From Methylobacter tundripaludum SV96 (GTDB lineage Bacteria > Pseudomonadota > Gammaproteobacteria > Methylococcales > Methylomonadaceae): a stretch of 64,000 bases of DNA. The notes beneath the pieces were generated by a model. That model was not told the origin of the DNA, did not search any database, and worked only from the letters and a program-made list of their open reading frames with translations. Shown one piece after another: positions 35,221 to 44,876 of the stretch (position 1 is its first letter; each line of letters opens with the position of its first letter). The stretch lies in contig NZ_JH109152.1 of assembly GCF_000190755.2 (NCBI RefSeq), positions 1,719,774 to 1,783,773 on the forward strand, written 5' to 3'. The translations under genes and the position numbers were made by a program.

Positions 35221-37104
35221 CTATTTAACCGCTTCGATCTTTTCCTCAGCCTCCATCCAGGCCGCTTCCGCATCATCCAACGCCTTATCGACTTTTACTT
35301 TCCGTTCCATCAGCTTTTTTAATTGCTCCTTTTCCGATTCCGCATAAATGGCAGGATCGGCCAATTGATGTTCCAGTTGCCGCTGTTCATTATGATATTT
35401 TTCAACGGCGATTTCAGCTTTTTTCAGGGCGTCAAATAAAGGCTTATGTTTTAGTCTGCGTTCTGCATCCAACTTTCTTTGATCTTTCCGCGATACTGTC
35501 TGCGCACTGTCAACAACGGTTTTTTCCTCGCCTTTTTTCTGCTCCGTCAGCCACACGCGGTAATCGTCAAGATCGCCATCGAAAGGCTGCACCTTGCCGC
35601 CTGACACCAATAATAGCTGATCGGTCACCGAGCGCAATAAATGCCGGTCATGCGAGACCACCACTATCGCGCCTTCATAGTCCTGCAAGGCCACGCTCAA
35701 AGCATGCCGCATTTCCAGGTCCAGATGGTTGGTCGGCTCATCCAATAATAAAAGATTGGGATTTTGATAAACCAACAGCGCCAATACCAGACGCGCTTTT
35801 TCACCGCCGGAAAAGGGTTTGACGGCTTCCATCACCTTGTCGCCGCGAAAATCGAAACCGCCCAGAAAATTGCGTAAATCTTTCTCGGTCGCCTGCTTGT
35901 CCAATTGTTGCAAGTGCCACAAGGGACTTTCATCAATGCGTAACTGCTCCAGTTGATGCTGGGCGAAATAACCGATTTTTAACGCTTCCGCTTCATTTCT
36001 TTTACCGGATAACGGCTGCATATCGCCTGCCAGCACCTTAATCAAGCTGGATTTACCCGCGCCATTCGGCCCGAGCAAACCGATACGGTCGCCCGGCGAT
36101 ATGGACAGTCCGGCCTGTTTGATCACGCAGGTTTGATCGTAGCCAATATCAACCTTATCCAGCGTTAATAGCGGATTGGGCATTTTTCCCGGCTTGGCGA
36201 AGCTAAAGTCGAACGGAGAATCGACATGCGCCTGTGCAATCAGCTCCATGCGCTCCAGGGCTTTGATCCGGCTTTGCGCTTGTCTCGCTTTAGTGGCTTG
36301 CGCCTTAAAGCGGTCGACAAAACTCTGCATATGGGCGATTTCCCGCTGCTGCTTTAGATAGGACGACTGCTGTTGCGCGAGCTTTTCTGCACGCATGCGT
36401 TCAAAAGCCGAATAATTGCCGGTATAAATTTCGGCCTTATTCTGCTCGATATGCACAATGTGATCGGTAATGGTATCCAGAAAATCCCGGTCATGGGAAA
36501 TCAGCAACAAGGTGCCGGGATATTTGCATAACCAGTCCTGCAACCAGATAACCGCATCCAAATCCAAATGGTTGGTGGGCTCATCAAGCAATAGTACGTC
36601 CGAGCGGCACATCAGGGCCTGAGCCAAGTTAAGCCGCATCCGCCAGCCGCCGGAAAACGAATTGACGGCATTGGTTTCCTGATCGGCGGTAAAACCCAAA
36701 CCGCTCATTAACCGCGAGGCTCTGGCCTGTGCGGTATAACCGCCGATGGTTTCCAGGGCCGCATGCAATTCGGCCTGTTTCAAACCGTCATCATTCTGTT
36801 CGGCAATAAACAATTGCTTTTGCAAACGTCTCAATTCCTGATCGCCGTCAATGACATAATCGATCGCAGAGCAGTCGGTGGCGGGCGTTTCCTGTGCAAC
36901 GTGAGCGATTTCCAGCCCCGGCGGCATGGAAAAATCACCCTCATCCAAATGCAGTTCACCTCTAACCAACGCAAATAAACTGGACTTACCCGCGCCATTA
37001 GCCCCGGTAAAGCCTACTTTTTGGCCTTTATGAATGGTGAAGGAGGCGTGGTCAAACAAAACCCGTACGCCACGGCGAAGGGCTATATTTTTAAAATTTA
37101 GCAT
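35221..37104 (-). CDS. ABC-F family ATPase (YheS-like)
   Basis: The 627-residue protein has two ATPase cassettes: Walker A GANGAGKSS near residue 35 and GPNGAGKSSL near 345; signatures NSFSGGWRMRLNLAQAL and KPFSGGEKARLVLALL; Walker B with LLLDEPTNHLDL in both. The linker between cassettes and a C-terminal coiled coil (ERRLKHKPLFDALKKAEIAV) match YheS. ABC-F proteins act on the ribosome in translation; it has no membrane part. It lies alone between repeats. Confidence 0.93.
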   Translation of the reverse strand: MLNFKNIALRRGVRVLFDHASFTIHKGQKVGFTGANGAGKSSLFALVRGELHLDEGDFSMPPGLEIAHVAQETPATDCSAIDYVIDGDQELRRLQKQLFIAEQNDDGLKQAELHAALETIGGYTAQARASRLMSGLGFTADQETNAVNSFSGGWRMRLNLAQALMCRSDVLLLDEPTNHLDLDAVIWLQDWLCKYPGTLLLISHDRDFLDTITDHIVHIEQNKAEIYTGNYSAFERMRAEKLAQQQSSYLKQQREIAHMQSFVDRFKAQATKARQAQSRIKALERMELIAQAHVDSPFDFSFAKPGKMPNPLLTLDKVDIGYDQTCVIKQAGLSISPGDRIGLLGPNGAGKSSLIKVLAGDMQPLSGKRNEAEALKIGYFAQHQLEQLRIDESPLWHLQQLDKQATEKDLRNFLGGFDFRGDKVMEAVKPFSGGEKARLVLALLVYQNPNLLLLDEPTNHLDLEMRHALSVALQDYEGAIVVVSHDRHLLRSVTDQLLLVSGGKVQPFDGDLDDYRVWLTEQKKGEEKTVVDSAQTVSRKDQRKLDAERRLKHKPLFDALKKAEIAVEKYHNEQRQLEHQLADPAIYAESEKEQLKKLMERKVKVDKALDDAEAAWMEAEEKIEAVK

Positions 37105-37258
37105 TTAAATAAAAGGCTCAAGGTGAAGGAGATTATGCTGGTTCGTGGGTTGTAGGATGGCTAGAAGCTATAGCCTCTAACCATCGCAAGGTGATTTGTC
37201 TATGATGGGTTTCACTTCGTGCTTTACAAGTCGCTACGCTCTAACCCATTCCTACGCG

Positions 37259-37651
37259 CTAAAATTTAAGCGTCCCGGCAAACACAAAAAATAAAATATT
37301 CAGCACTGCCAAGCCGATTAACAGATAAATGGTTATCTGCATGCCCAAAACTCTTTTCTTGAAATCCTTTGCGGGAAGTCCCATCGCATGCAATATCCGC
37401 CCGATTATCAATGTAGTACCCAATATATGGATAAGTATTTTCGGCGCTCCATTTAATTCCAGCGTTAATAAGAGCATCAGTGCGATGGGAATATATTCCA
37501 CTGCGTTTGCATGAGCGCGAATTGCCAGCTGTAGCCCCTCATTTCCGCCGTCGCCAACACTGACCCGATTTTTCCTACGCAGTTTTATTACCGAAAGCGT
37601 AAGCCTCACTATTAACAAGGCTGCGAGTGATGCGTATATTGATGTAATCAT
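37259..37651 (-). CDS. MAPEG family membrane protein
   Basis: The 130-residue protein has four helices, and the MAPEG signature is seen in LRRKNRVSVGDGGNEGLQLA with IRAHANAVEYIPIALMLLL. Eukaryotic relatives are glutathione-using membrane enzymes; the bacterial role is unclear. A repeat with inverted ATGGGTT...AACCCAT lies just downstream at 37205-37250. Confidence 0.9.
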   Translation of the reverse strand: MITSIYASLAALLIVRLTLSVIKLRRKNRVSVGDGGNEGLQLAIRAHANAVEYIPIALMLLLTLELNGAPKILIHILGTTLIIGRILHAMGLPAKDFKKRVLGMQITIYLLIGLAVLNILFFVFAGTLKF

Positions 37652-37732
37652 GGCTTTTTAACCCACAAGGGAGATTCGAAATGGCGTTCAGCAGGATAAA
37701 AATCCACCCTGCTACACAATGCCGTGTATTTT

Positions 37733-38263
37733 CTACGCAAACCGCTCAATCATCTTTTCCGCCTGTTCGGCAAATTGCTCAAGATTGCCTTTTTTTACCG
37801 TTTCTACCGGAATAACCAGTGCGGTATTCAAACTGATATAAATATAAACATAGCGTTTACCGTATTCCACCCTGACCAGCTCGCTCCAGGCCATTTTATG
37901 TTTGCCGCTGGGTGATTTTTCCAACAAATAATTGGGGTTAGCAGGATCAATGCTCAGCGTATAAGAGCCGAACATATTGATCTTTTCTTTATTGGTATAG
38001 TTTTTAAGTATCTGCCTACGCAAATCCAGCATCATAATTTTTGGAGACAACAATGCCCAAAGTATCGCAATAGCAACGACATATCCTGACGACTTTATAT
38101 CGCCGTAATAAAAATAATAAAACGATCCGATAAGCCCCATGATGCCCGGCACTATCCAGCGGTTTTTCCTGATATTGTTTTGTATATCTTCATTTCTCAT
38201 GAACTGTATTTCATTAAAATGGATTAAATCTTCTTCGCGGAATTCGTATTCAATTTCAAACAT
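37733..38263 (-). CDS. YcxB-like membrane protein
   Basis: The 176-residue protein starts MFEIEYEFREEDLIHFNEIQ, has two helices (WIVPGIMGLIGSFYYFYYG and GYVVAIAILWALL) and a C-terminal YcxB-type domain (WSELVRVEYGKRYVYIYISL). The family has no known function. It lies 63 bp downstream of the NADH dehydrogenase gene on the same strand. Confidence 0.75.
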   Translation of the reverse strand: MFEIEYEFREEDLIHFNEIQFMRNEDIQNNIRKNRWIVPGIMGLIGSFYYFYYGDIKSSGYVVAIAILWALLSPKIMMLDLRRQILKNYTNKEKINMFGSYTLSIDPANPNYLLEKSPSGKHKMAWSELVRVEYGKRYVYIYISLNTALVIPVETVKKGNLEQFAEQAEKMIERFA

Positions 38264-38326
38264 GTTTTTGATCTTTGTAAATAATTATAAAAAAGTCACT
38301 ACGCAGGCGTAGGTACATAAAAAATT

Positions 38327-39634
38327 CTAATGCATTTTTATTTTTGCATGAGCGCTACGCCTGAATAGATTGGAAAGCGTCAACATTGCCGTCCTGAAAT
38401 AACCGTGTACGGCCACCTGATGCATTTTATACAAGGACAGATAAACCACTCTGGCAATAAATCCGCCGATGCTGACCGATCCCATCAGATTACCCATCAG
38501 ATTGCCGACGGTGGTGTATTTACCAAGCGCCACCAGCGACCCGTAATCGAGATAAGTGTATTTCACCAACTTGCCGCCGTGTAAGCGGTTGACTATCGAT
38601 TTGCTTAACGTCGATGCCTGCTGATGCGCAGCCTGCGCTCGCGGCGGCACATTGCCGTCATGCCCCGGCCAGGGACAGGCCGCGCAATCGCCTATCGCAA
38701 AAATATTATCGTCACTGGTTTTCAAGGTTTCATCGACCACCAACTGGTTGATCCGGTTAACTTCCAGGCCGTCCAGGTCTTTCATCCAATCCGGCGCTTT
38801 AATGCCCGCCGACCAGACTTTAAGATCCGCAGGCACCATTTCGCCATCATGGGTATGAACGCCCTCTTTGGTTACCTCAATCACCCGGCGACCCAGCTTA
38901 AGGTCGATGCCCAGCTTGACCAGCTGTTGCTGTGTCGCATTGGCTAATTTGACGGGCAATGCGGGCAATAATTGATTAGCCGCTTCGATAATGGTCAATT
39001 TCACATCGCTGGACTCATCCAGACCGTAAACCGCCAGCAGATCGGTCACCTCGTGCAATTGCGCCGACAGCTCGACGCCGGTGGCTCCCGCGCCGATGAT
39101 AACGATAGACAAAGTCTTATCGTCGGCATTGTTTTTACCGGCATGGCTTTTGATATACGATTCAACCAATTGCTTTTGGAACTTGAATGCCTGAGCGGTG
39201 GTATCCAGAAACAGGCAATGTTCCGCCACGCCCTTGATATTAAAGGTGTTACTAATGCTGCCGACCGACATCACCAGCGTATCGTAACTGAAAGTGCGTC
39301 TGGGGATTAATTCCTCGCCGCTGTCGCTCAGCGTGGGACTGACATAAACTTCCTTTTTCTGCCGGTTCAAGCCTTCCATCTTACCCAACCTGAAGCGAAA
39401 ATGATTCCGATGCGCCTGGGCCAGATATTCAATCTGCTCGGATTCGTCCAACGTACCGGCTGCAACCTCATGCAACAACGGCTTCCAGATATGCGTCGGC
39501 GAAGCGTCCAGCAACATCACCTCGGCCAAGCCTTTTTTGCCTAATTTTTTACCCAGACTGGTAGCAAGCTCAAGACCCGCCGCCCCGCCGCCAACAATCA
39601 CTATCTTGTGTTTTTCATTATTCTTATCAGTCAT
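38327..39634 (-). CDS. ndh: Type II NADH dehydrogenase / NAD(P)-FAD oxidoreductase
   Basis: The protein has about 435 residues. FAD-binding KIVIVGGGAAGLELATSLG is at the N-terminus, the NAD-binding Rossmann motif TLSIVIIGAGATGVELSAQL near residue 180, and the FAD end NIFAIGDCAACPWPG near 310. The C-terminus has a hydrophobic and basic membrane-binding segment (VHGYFRTAMLTLSNLFRRSA). It passes electrons from NADH to quinone without pumping protons. The start is ATG 39634 (MTDKNNEKHK); GAGGGGGG precedes it. The gap 39650-40000 shows nothing. Confidence 0.88.
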   Translation of the reverse strand: MTDKNNEKHKIVIVGGGAAGLELATSLGKKLGKKGLAEVMLLDASPTHIWKPLLHEVAAGTLDESEQIEYLAQAHRNHFRFRLGKMEGLNRQKKEVYVSPTLSDSGEELIPRRTFSYDTLVMSVGSISNTFNIKGVAEHCLFLDTTAQAFKFQKQLVESYIKSHAGKNNADDKTLSIVIIGAGATGVELSAQLHEVTDLLAVYGLDESSDVKLTIIEAANQLLPALPVKLANATQQQLVKLGIDLKLGRRVIEVTKEGVHTHDGEMVPADLKVWSAGIKAPDWMKDLDGLEVNRINQLVVDETLKTSDDNIFAIGDCAACPWPGHDGNVPPRAQAAHQQASTLSKSIVNRLHGGKLVKYTYLDYGSLVALGKYTTVGNLMGNLMGSVSIGGFIARVVYLSLYKMHQVAVHGYFRTAMLTLSNLFRRSAHAKIKMH

Positions 39635-40000
39635 TGTTACCCCCCTCAAAAAACATTATTTTTCTGCACGCTAGCATTATATCGAATCAACCTCTTAATG
39701 ACCGATTTTACTAAGCATGGATTTACAAGGAGCTGAATTTCGAGTTAATAGCCGACTGGTTCAGGCACGCCAAAGGGGCCTTTTACCAGCGGCAATCATT
39801 AATTGGGGATCGGGTAAAAATGACGTAATACGGCTAACACCCATCTCATTCTTAAAGATGACTCTTTACCGATGATCGGATGTTGAATTGTAGAATCTGC
39901 ATGGCTGGAGGTGCAAACCGCTTAAGGACGCTGATTGTCACATCAACGCCCTTAGAAGCCGCTATTTTAAAGTCCCGATCTGAAATGAAGCGTTTTTGTT

Positions 40001-40246
40001 TTAGGCTATAAGGGAAATGCAAAACTCAGGGATGTCAAAGCGAGTTTCGCTGATCGGTTTGTCATGTTGGAGCATAATCGCGTTATTACTGCCTTTAGGC
40101 TGATATAACGTAATTTCTCCGAATTCAGCATGGCTACCTGAAAAGAACACTTCTCCGACCAAGTCTTTGCGCACCAAGTTGGTCATTTCTTCGTAGATTT
40201 TAGCGAAATTATCTAAGCTTATTTCTGAGAACTTTAACTCTTTCAT
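40001..40246 (-). CDS. Small hypothetical protein
   Basis: The 81-residue protein starts MKELKFSEISLDNFAKIYEE and ends FCISLIA. AAAGGGAAAAG precedes the ATG. The composition is normal for a soluble protein; no motif is recognised. It is isolated in an AT-rich stretch, with no gene on either side for over 270 bases, and could be a recent acquisition. Confidence 0.5.
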   Translation of the reverse strand: MKELKFSEISLDNFAKIYEEMTNLVRKDLVGEVFFSGSHAEFGEITLYQPKGSNNAIMLQHDKPISETRFDIPEFCISLIA

Positions 40247-40727
40247 TCTTTTCCCTTTCTTTTTAAGTGGAGCAAGGCATAAATTAAAATTTCCGCTATT
40301 TTTCCATAAAAAAATATTTATTTAAACAATAAGTTAATAGAAATAGATGATGTGGCTTCTTAATAGTTGCAGGTGTATTACATTTCAAGGAGTTACAACT
40401 TAAAGAATTCAAGGGAATGCCATTTTTTTGCAACGTACTGTAACTGTACACGCTGGATTACTAAAAAGCGGCACCCCAACTGCCGCTTTAGCAGATGCAG
40501 ATAAAAACCAGCCCACATCCTCATCCAATGCAAGTATCACCAAAAACAACCTCAACTAACGGCAGCTCCCATTGCTCCACCTTGCACCGCGCCTGATAGC
40601 CCTCTTCACTGTCCTCCCGATAACGCCTGGCCATAGCTAATACCGTGACCGACTCGATGGCGTTGATTTTAGCCGACCAAAACTGAGCGCCCTGTTTCGA
40701 TAACACCGCGACAACCCTGTTGATCTG

Positions 40728-41360
40728 TTAATTGACCGGACGCATGATCACGGTCGAAGCGGGGCAATGGTCTCTAACGCCTGAGCTGCATGTCTTGGGA
40801 TGCATGGCTTTATCGAAACAGAGACGAACTTCTTGCAGATATTCGCCTTTACAGGCAACGGCCATCTGCACATTTGGATTCGAATCCTGAAACTGTTTAC
40901 GGATTTGGGCAGCCGAAATATTGACCTGACGGCCGGGATTGGCGAAAGCGTCCGGGATTTTTATGGTCTGGAAAGCGCTCTTGATCAGGCCGAAGTATTC
41001 GCCGACCTTTTCGCCGCTGCATGTGCCGTGTTTTTCCCATTCGTGCTGGATCAGCTTCTCGCTGGGCATGATGGGAAGCATTTCCTGCACGACCGCTTCG
41101 GGAACGGCGGGAGTCGTCGAGCAGGAATCGGGGTAACCTTTATTATATTGCGGCCATAATCCATGCACGACGAATCCGTATTGCTTTCCTCCATCGCACT
41201 GGAGCTTGTCGCTCGGCACTTCGGCGCAATGCTCCGGCGACCAGGACAGGGTCAAGAGGTAATAGTCGAATTGCCCAGGCTGGCCGTCCGCATAAACCGG
41301 AAGGCTTAAACATAGAATCAATGCCAAGGCCGTTTTGCCGATTGTTTTTGTATACGACAT
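40728..41360 (-). CDS. Secreted ribonuclease T2
   Basis: The 210-residue protein has a signal peptide ending LSLPVYADGQ. Both catalytic segments are intact: YGFVVHGLWPQYNKG (CAS I, His) and IQHEWEKHGTCSGE (CAS II, two His and Glu). Six or more Cys support periplasmic disulfides. It degrades RNA in the periplasm or outside, giving 3' nucleotides, perhaps for phosphate or base scavenging. It lies just downstream of the membrane protein and phosphoesterase genes on the same strand. Confidence 0.92.
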   Translation of the reverse strand: MSYTKTIGKTALALILCLSLPVYADGQPGQFDYYLLTLSWSPEHCAEVPSDKLQCDGGKQYGFVVHGLWPQYNKGYPDSCSTTPAVPEAVVQEMLPIMPSEKLIQHEWEKHGTCSGEKVGEYFGLIKSAFQTIKIPDAFANPGRQVNISAAQIRKQFQDSNPNVQMAVACKGEYLQEVRLCFDKAMHPKTCSSGVRDHCPASTVIMRPVN

Positions 41361-41415
41361 TATTTTTCCTTTTGTTTGAATGTTGACTCAGGCTCTGTCG
41401 CCATTTTTATGCAGT

Positions 41416-42237
41416 TTATTTGCCGTCGGCTCCCGGTTTGTTGCCGGTGCCCCGCAGGCGAACCAGTTTTTGCAAAAGATCGAACCAAAACGGCGCTCCG
41501 AAAAGAGTTGTCGATGCGGTCACTAGCCAACCCGCTAATTGGGTGCCGCTTAGCGGTGGCGTGTCGGCTGTCCAGCCTATGGGTAAGGACATGAATTCTT
41601 TCCATGAGATATCCGCCGAAGGGGTCGACGCGCTGATTCCCGCCGCAATTGCCGGATGTTGCCAAAGTGTCGTGAAGAGGTGAAAGCTATCGATGTTGAA
41701 AAGGGCTGCAATGACCAAGGCGATTATCAAGCAATACAGCTGCGAGCGGCGCTTGTAGTTGCCTGATAACCGGTCCATCCCGGCGTCAAACCATGCTGCC
41801 ACTTCAGCATGGACATTTTCAATCTGTCCTGAGGCTCGTCCGTATATCCCTTGCAGCAGTCGTTTTAACTGGGGATCTTTCATTGCGTCGATGTCCTTGC
41901 CTAGCTGTGCAAAATCGCCGGGTATGGTTTGTATATTGTCGATAAGGGCGATAGCAAAATGCTTTGGATCGATATAAGAGGGTTTGTTTTTGAGGTCTTG
42001 TGCATTTTCGGCATTTCCTTGGCCTAGATGACTCACCAAACCGTGGTTGTATACATTGAGAGCAAGCCCCTCAAACTTTGGATCATTGAGCAGGGATTTG
42101 ACGCCCTCCAACAGCGAGTTGGATCGCAGCTTAAGAGCTGATGCAATGGCTTCGTTAATTGAACTGACAATAAGCGCGACGGAGGCGTAACAGAAGACGA
42201 ATCCGATTGCGACTTCCAAGGTGGTGCTGTTAAACAT
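41416..42237 (-). CDS. Hypothetical membrane protein
   Basis: The 273-residue protein has an N-terminal helix (VAIGFVFCYASVALIVSSIN), a charged middle (IDPKHFAIALIDNIQTIPGD; LKRLLQGIYGRASGQIENVH), a second helix (YCLIIALVIAALFNI) and a C-terminal one (GWLVTASTTLFGAPFWFDLL), then a short basic tail. I do not recognise a named family. It stands between the phosphoesterase gene and the RNase T2 gene on one strand; a shared role is only suggested by order. Confidence 0.6.
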   Translation of the reverse strand: MFNSTTLEVAIGFVFCYASVALIVSSINEAIASALKLRSNSLLEGVKSLLNDPKFEGLALNVYNHGLVSHLGQGNAENAQDLKNKPSYIDPKHFAIALIDNIQTIPGDFAQLGKDIDAMKDPQLKRLLQGIYGRASGQIENVHAEVAAWFDAGMDRLSGNYKRRSQLYCLIIALVIAALFNIDSFHLFTTLWQHPAIAAGISASTPSADISWKEFMSLPIGWTADTPPLSGTQLAGWLVTASTTLFGAPFWFDLLQKLVRLRGTGNKPGADGK

Positions 42238-42352
42238 AGATTTCTCCTTCTTTTGATTTTTCCCCGGTACTTCGCCCGAGTTTTCGGCCCATCGGTTTGA
42301 ATGTTTTTTTGATCATGTCACCGCTCCCAAAGTACCGGTGACAAATAATCGG

Positions 42353-43795
42353 TTACTTGACGACATTGCCCAAAAAGGTGCGCACTTTTTCGCTGATGAA
42401 TGGCATCGCAGCGACAGCGGTCCTGTGATCGGGAACTTCAGGCATTATCCCCTTCACCAGATTCTCGACATGATTCTCGATGTCGTCGAGAATATTTATT
42501 CCCCCGCGAATCGGGAGGTGGGCAGCCGCTTCGTGCATCGCCTTCTGGAAGTCGTTCAAGGGCGCGTTCAATGCTTTTACAAGTTCGTCGGGACTGACTG
42601 CGTAGGGCAAGGGCACGACTTTATCCGGGCCGAGATTGCTCGGGGTATCGAGGTTCAGCACGCATTCAAGATCAGGGGCGACCGCGTCGCGATGGCTGAT
42701 AGGCGCGCCGAGAGCAAAGCATTTCCTGAGGGTAGCGATGACCGAGGTATGATCGAAGGGAAAAGATGATCCTACCGGTGTCTTCAGGATGGTTCCGGCC
42801 TTGATATAGGGGGAGACAAGCACCGCCGGAACCCGAACTCCGTAGCGGTCGAAGCCGAATGGCTGGGAATGGCTGTTATCGGGAGGAACGGCTTTCGGCG
42901 GCGGGACATGATCGTAGTTTCCTCCGTGCTCGTCGTAGACGATGACGAGCAATGTCTTTTCCCAAGTCGGCGCGCTCCTTAACGCATTGTAAACCTCTGC
43001 GATCAGGTCCTCGCCCATTCCCACGTGGTGCGGGGGATGCTGGTCGTTGGGCAATTTCACGTCCGGAAAATAGCGCGGCTCGATAAAGGTATAGGAAGGT
43101 AATTTGCCGGCAGCGGCGTCCTTCGCGAATTCCGTCTCGAAAAGCCTGAACCGATCTATATGCGGCCACAAACGGCTGAGGGTGAGAGTCTGTGGGAAAT
43201 CGTGAAAATAGATTTTCCATGCATCAGGATTGCTGAATCGGTTGAAGACCGTCTCCATCAGGTAAGGAAAACGCGCGGGCGAATTGTTTTCATATCCCTC
43301 CGCGGTGGCGCAATGCAGGAAGAAGCGGTTCGGCCAGGTCTGGCAGGGCGCGGAGGCGAACCAGTTGTCGCACACTGCGAATTGCTTCGCTAGCGTGCTG
43401 ATGACCGGAAGCTGCTCCGGCGTGTAGTAATGCATGATCGATTCCGGCGAATAGTTTCCGGAAGCGTCGGCGGTTTGCCTGACATAGTTGTTGACGAAAC
43501 CGTTCATCGCCGGAGTTTCGCTGCCCGGTTTACCGTCGAGCCCGAACAGCTGCATGTTGATGTCGTTCCAGAGTTCGCCGGGATCCGGATCGGGAATCGA
43601 CATGGATTTCTGGTCGATGTTTCCGCTGTTCCACACCTTGACGTCATCCTTGCCGTGGTTCGGGTTGGTTTCATTGCCCGTGAGTCCGTCAAATTCGGGA
43701 TTTTCGGGATAAAGCTGTCCCAGGATACTATCGAAGGACCGGTTTTCCATCATCAGTACCACGACATGTTCGATTTTTCCGCCAAGATTTCCCAT
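42353..43795 (-). CDS. Phosphoesterase (phospholipase C / acid phosphatase family)
   Basis: The 480-residue protein belongs to the PF04185 family: IEHVVVLMMENRSFDSILGQ at the start, CDNWFASAPCQTWPNRFFLH, VIVYDEHGGNYDHVPPPKAV and RYGVRVPAVLVSPYIKAGTI. The ENRSFD and DEHGG segments hold metal ligands. Such enzymes release phosphate from phospholipids or phosphomonoesters. No export signal is seen in this frame, which is unusual; a Tat signal could have been lost or it works inside the cell. The gap 43796-44082 shows nothing. Confidence 0.85.
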   Translation of the reverse strand: MGNLGGKIEHVVVLMMENRSFDSILGQLYPENPEFDGLTGNETNPNHGKDDVKVWNSGNIDQKSMSIPDPDPGELWNDINMQLFGLDGKPGSETPAMNGFVNNYVRQTADASGNYSPESIMHYYTPEQLPVISTLAKQFAVCDNWFASAPCQTWPNRFFLHCATAEGYENNSPARFPYLMETVFNRFSNPDAWKIYFHDFPQTLTLSRLWPHIDRFRLFETEFAKDAAAGKLPSYTFIEPRYFPDVKLPNDQHPPHHVGMGEDLIAEVYNALRSAPTWEKTLLVIVYDEHGGNYDHVPPPKAVPPDNSHSQPFGFDRYGVRVPAVLVSPYIKAGTILKTPVGSSFPFDHTSVIATLRKCFALGAPISHRDAVAPDLECVLNLDTPSNLGPDKVVPLPYAVSPDELVKALNAPLNDFQKAMHEAAAHLPIRGGINILDDIENHVENLVKGIMPEVPDHRTAVAAMPFISEKVRTFLGNVVK

Positions 43796-44082
43796 GCTTT
43801 TCTCCGCTAGTCATTCGTTACAAGAGTTATTACGACAATGCCGTTTCGCCGATTTCCGGTTCATCCTATCGTGTTAAACGCGTCACCCAGCGGCCAACCG
43901 ACTCTATCCAAACATAACGCAGGATGGCGGTCTTGGCTTTCGTTGGCGATGTGGCGCGCAATTGTGGCGTAAAAAATTGTAGGCGTATGTAAGCCAAAGC
44001 TGAAAATGAACCTATAGCGTCATTTATGTCTTGCAGCTGTAAACATCAGCGGCCGATTAAACGCTGCACGGCGAAGATTTTG

Positions 44083-44766
44083 TCAGCCGTAATTCCGCTC
44101 GCCAAACAACGCGGTGCCGATTCTGACAATAGTGGAGCCTTCGGCAATTGCGGCCTTTAAATCCCCGGTCATGCCGAACGAGAAGGTATCCAGCTCGGCT
44201 TGTCCCAATTTTGCGACGGCCTGATACAGTGCTTTATAGGGCTGGCGTTGTTGCTCAAAATCGTCTTGCGGGGCCGGAATGGCCATGACGCCGCGCAGCT
44301 TCAGGTTAGGCAGTTTGGCAATCTGTTCGCACAGTTGCGGCAATTCGGCCAGGGTAATGCCGGACTTGCTCGGTTCGTTGCTGATATTGACTTGTAGGCA
44401 AATATTTAACGGCGGCAAATGGGCCGGGCGCTGTTCGCTCAGACGTTTGGCTATTTTTAAACTGTCCACGCTGTGTACCCAATCGAAATGCGTCGCCAGC
44501 GGCCTGGTTTTATTGGATTGGATGGGGCCGATAAAGTGCCAGGTAATAGCGTAGGCGCCCAGTTCCTGCTGTTTTCTCAAGGCTTCCTGCAAATAATTTT
44601 CGCCGAAATGGCGTTGCCCGGATTGATAGGCGGCGGCAATATCTTCGCTTGGCTTGGTTTTGCTGACGGCTAATAACAGTACCGATCCGGGCTGACGGTT
44701 GCAGGCAAGTTCCGCATCGCTGATCTGCGAACGTATGTGTTTGAGTCTTTCAGTTATGGTTGTCAT
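44083..44766 (-). CDS. YggS-family PLP-binding protein
   Basis: The 227-residue TIM barrel matches the PLP homeostasis family: LLLAVSKTKPSEDIAAAYQS with the PLP Lys, FGENYLQEALRKQQEL, WHFIGPIQSNKTRPLA, CLQVNISNEPSKSGI and FSFGMTGDLKAAIAEGSTIV, then RIGTALFGER. It has no racemase domain and acts in vitamin B6 and amino acid balance. It is divergent from pilT, as in many gammaproteobacteria. Confidence 0.95.
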   Translation of the reverse strand: MTTITERLKHIRSQISDAELACNRQPGSVLLLAVSKTKPSEDIAAAYQSGQRHFGENYLQEALRKQQELGAYAITWHFIGPIQSNKTRPLATHFDWVHSVDSLKIAKRLSEQRPAHLPPLNICLQVNISNEPSKSGITLAELPQLCEQIAKLPNLKLRGVMAIPAPQDDFEQQRQPYKALYQAVAKLGQAELDTFSFGMTGDLKAAIAEGSTIVRIGTALFGERNYG

Positions 44767-44876
44767 TGGGTGTCCGTTGTCAGTTAGTTACCGGTTATTA
44801 GACAACACACATTTAAAAAATGAAAATATGAACTATGGTATAAGGACAATTTTATTTTTGTCTTCAAGAGGATGTT

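Noticed and set aside
40521-40706. 61-codon open frame (MLSKQGAQFWSAKINAIESV...)
   Set aside because: Faint likeness to small IS66-type accessory proteins, but too short and without context to support a gene or a named relic.
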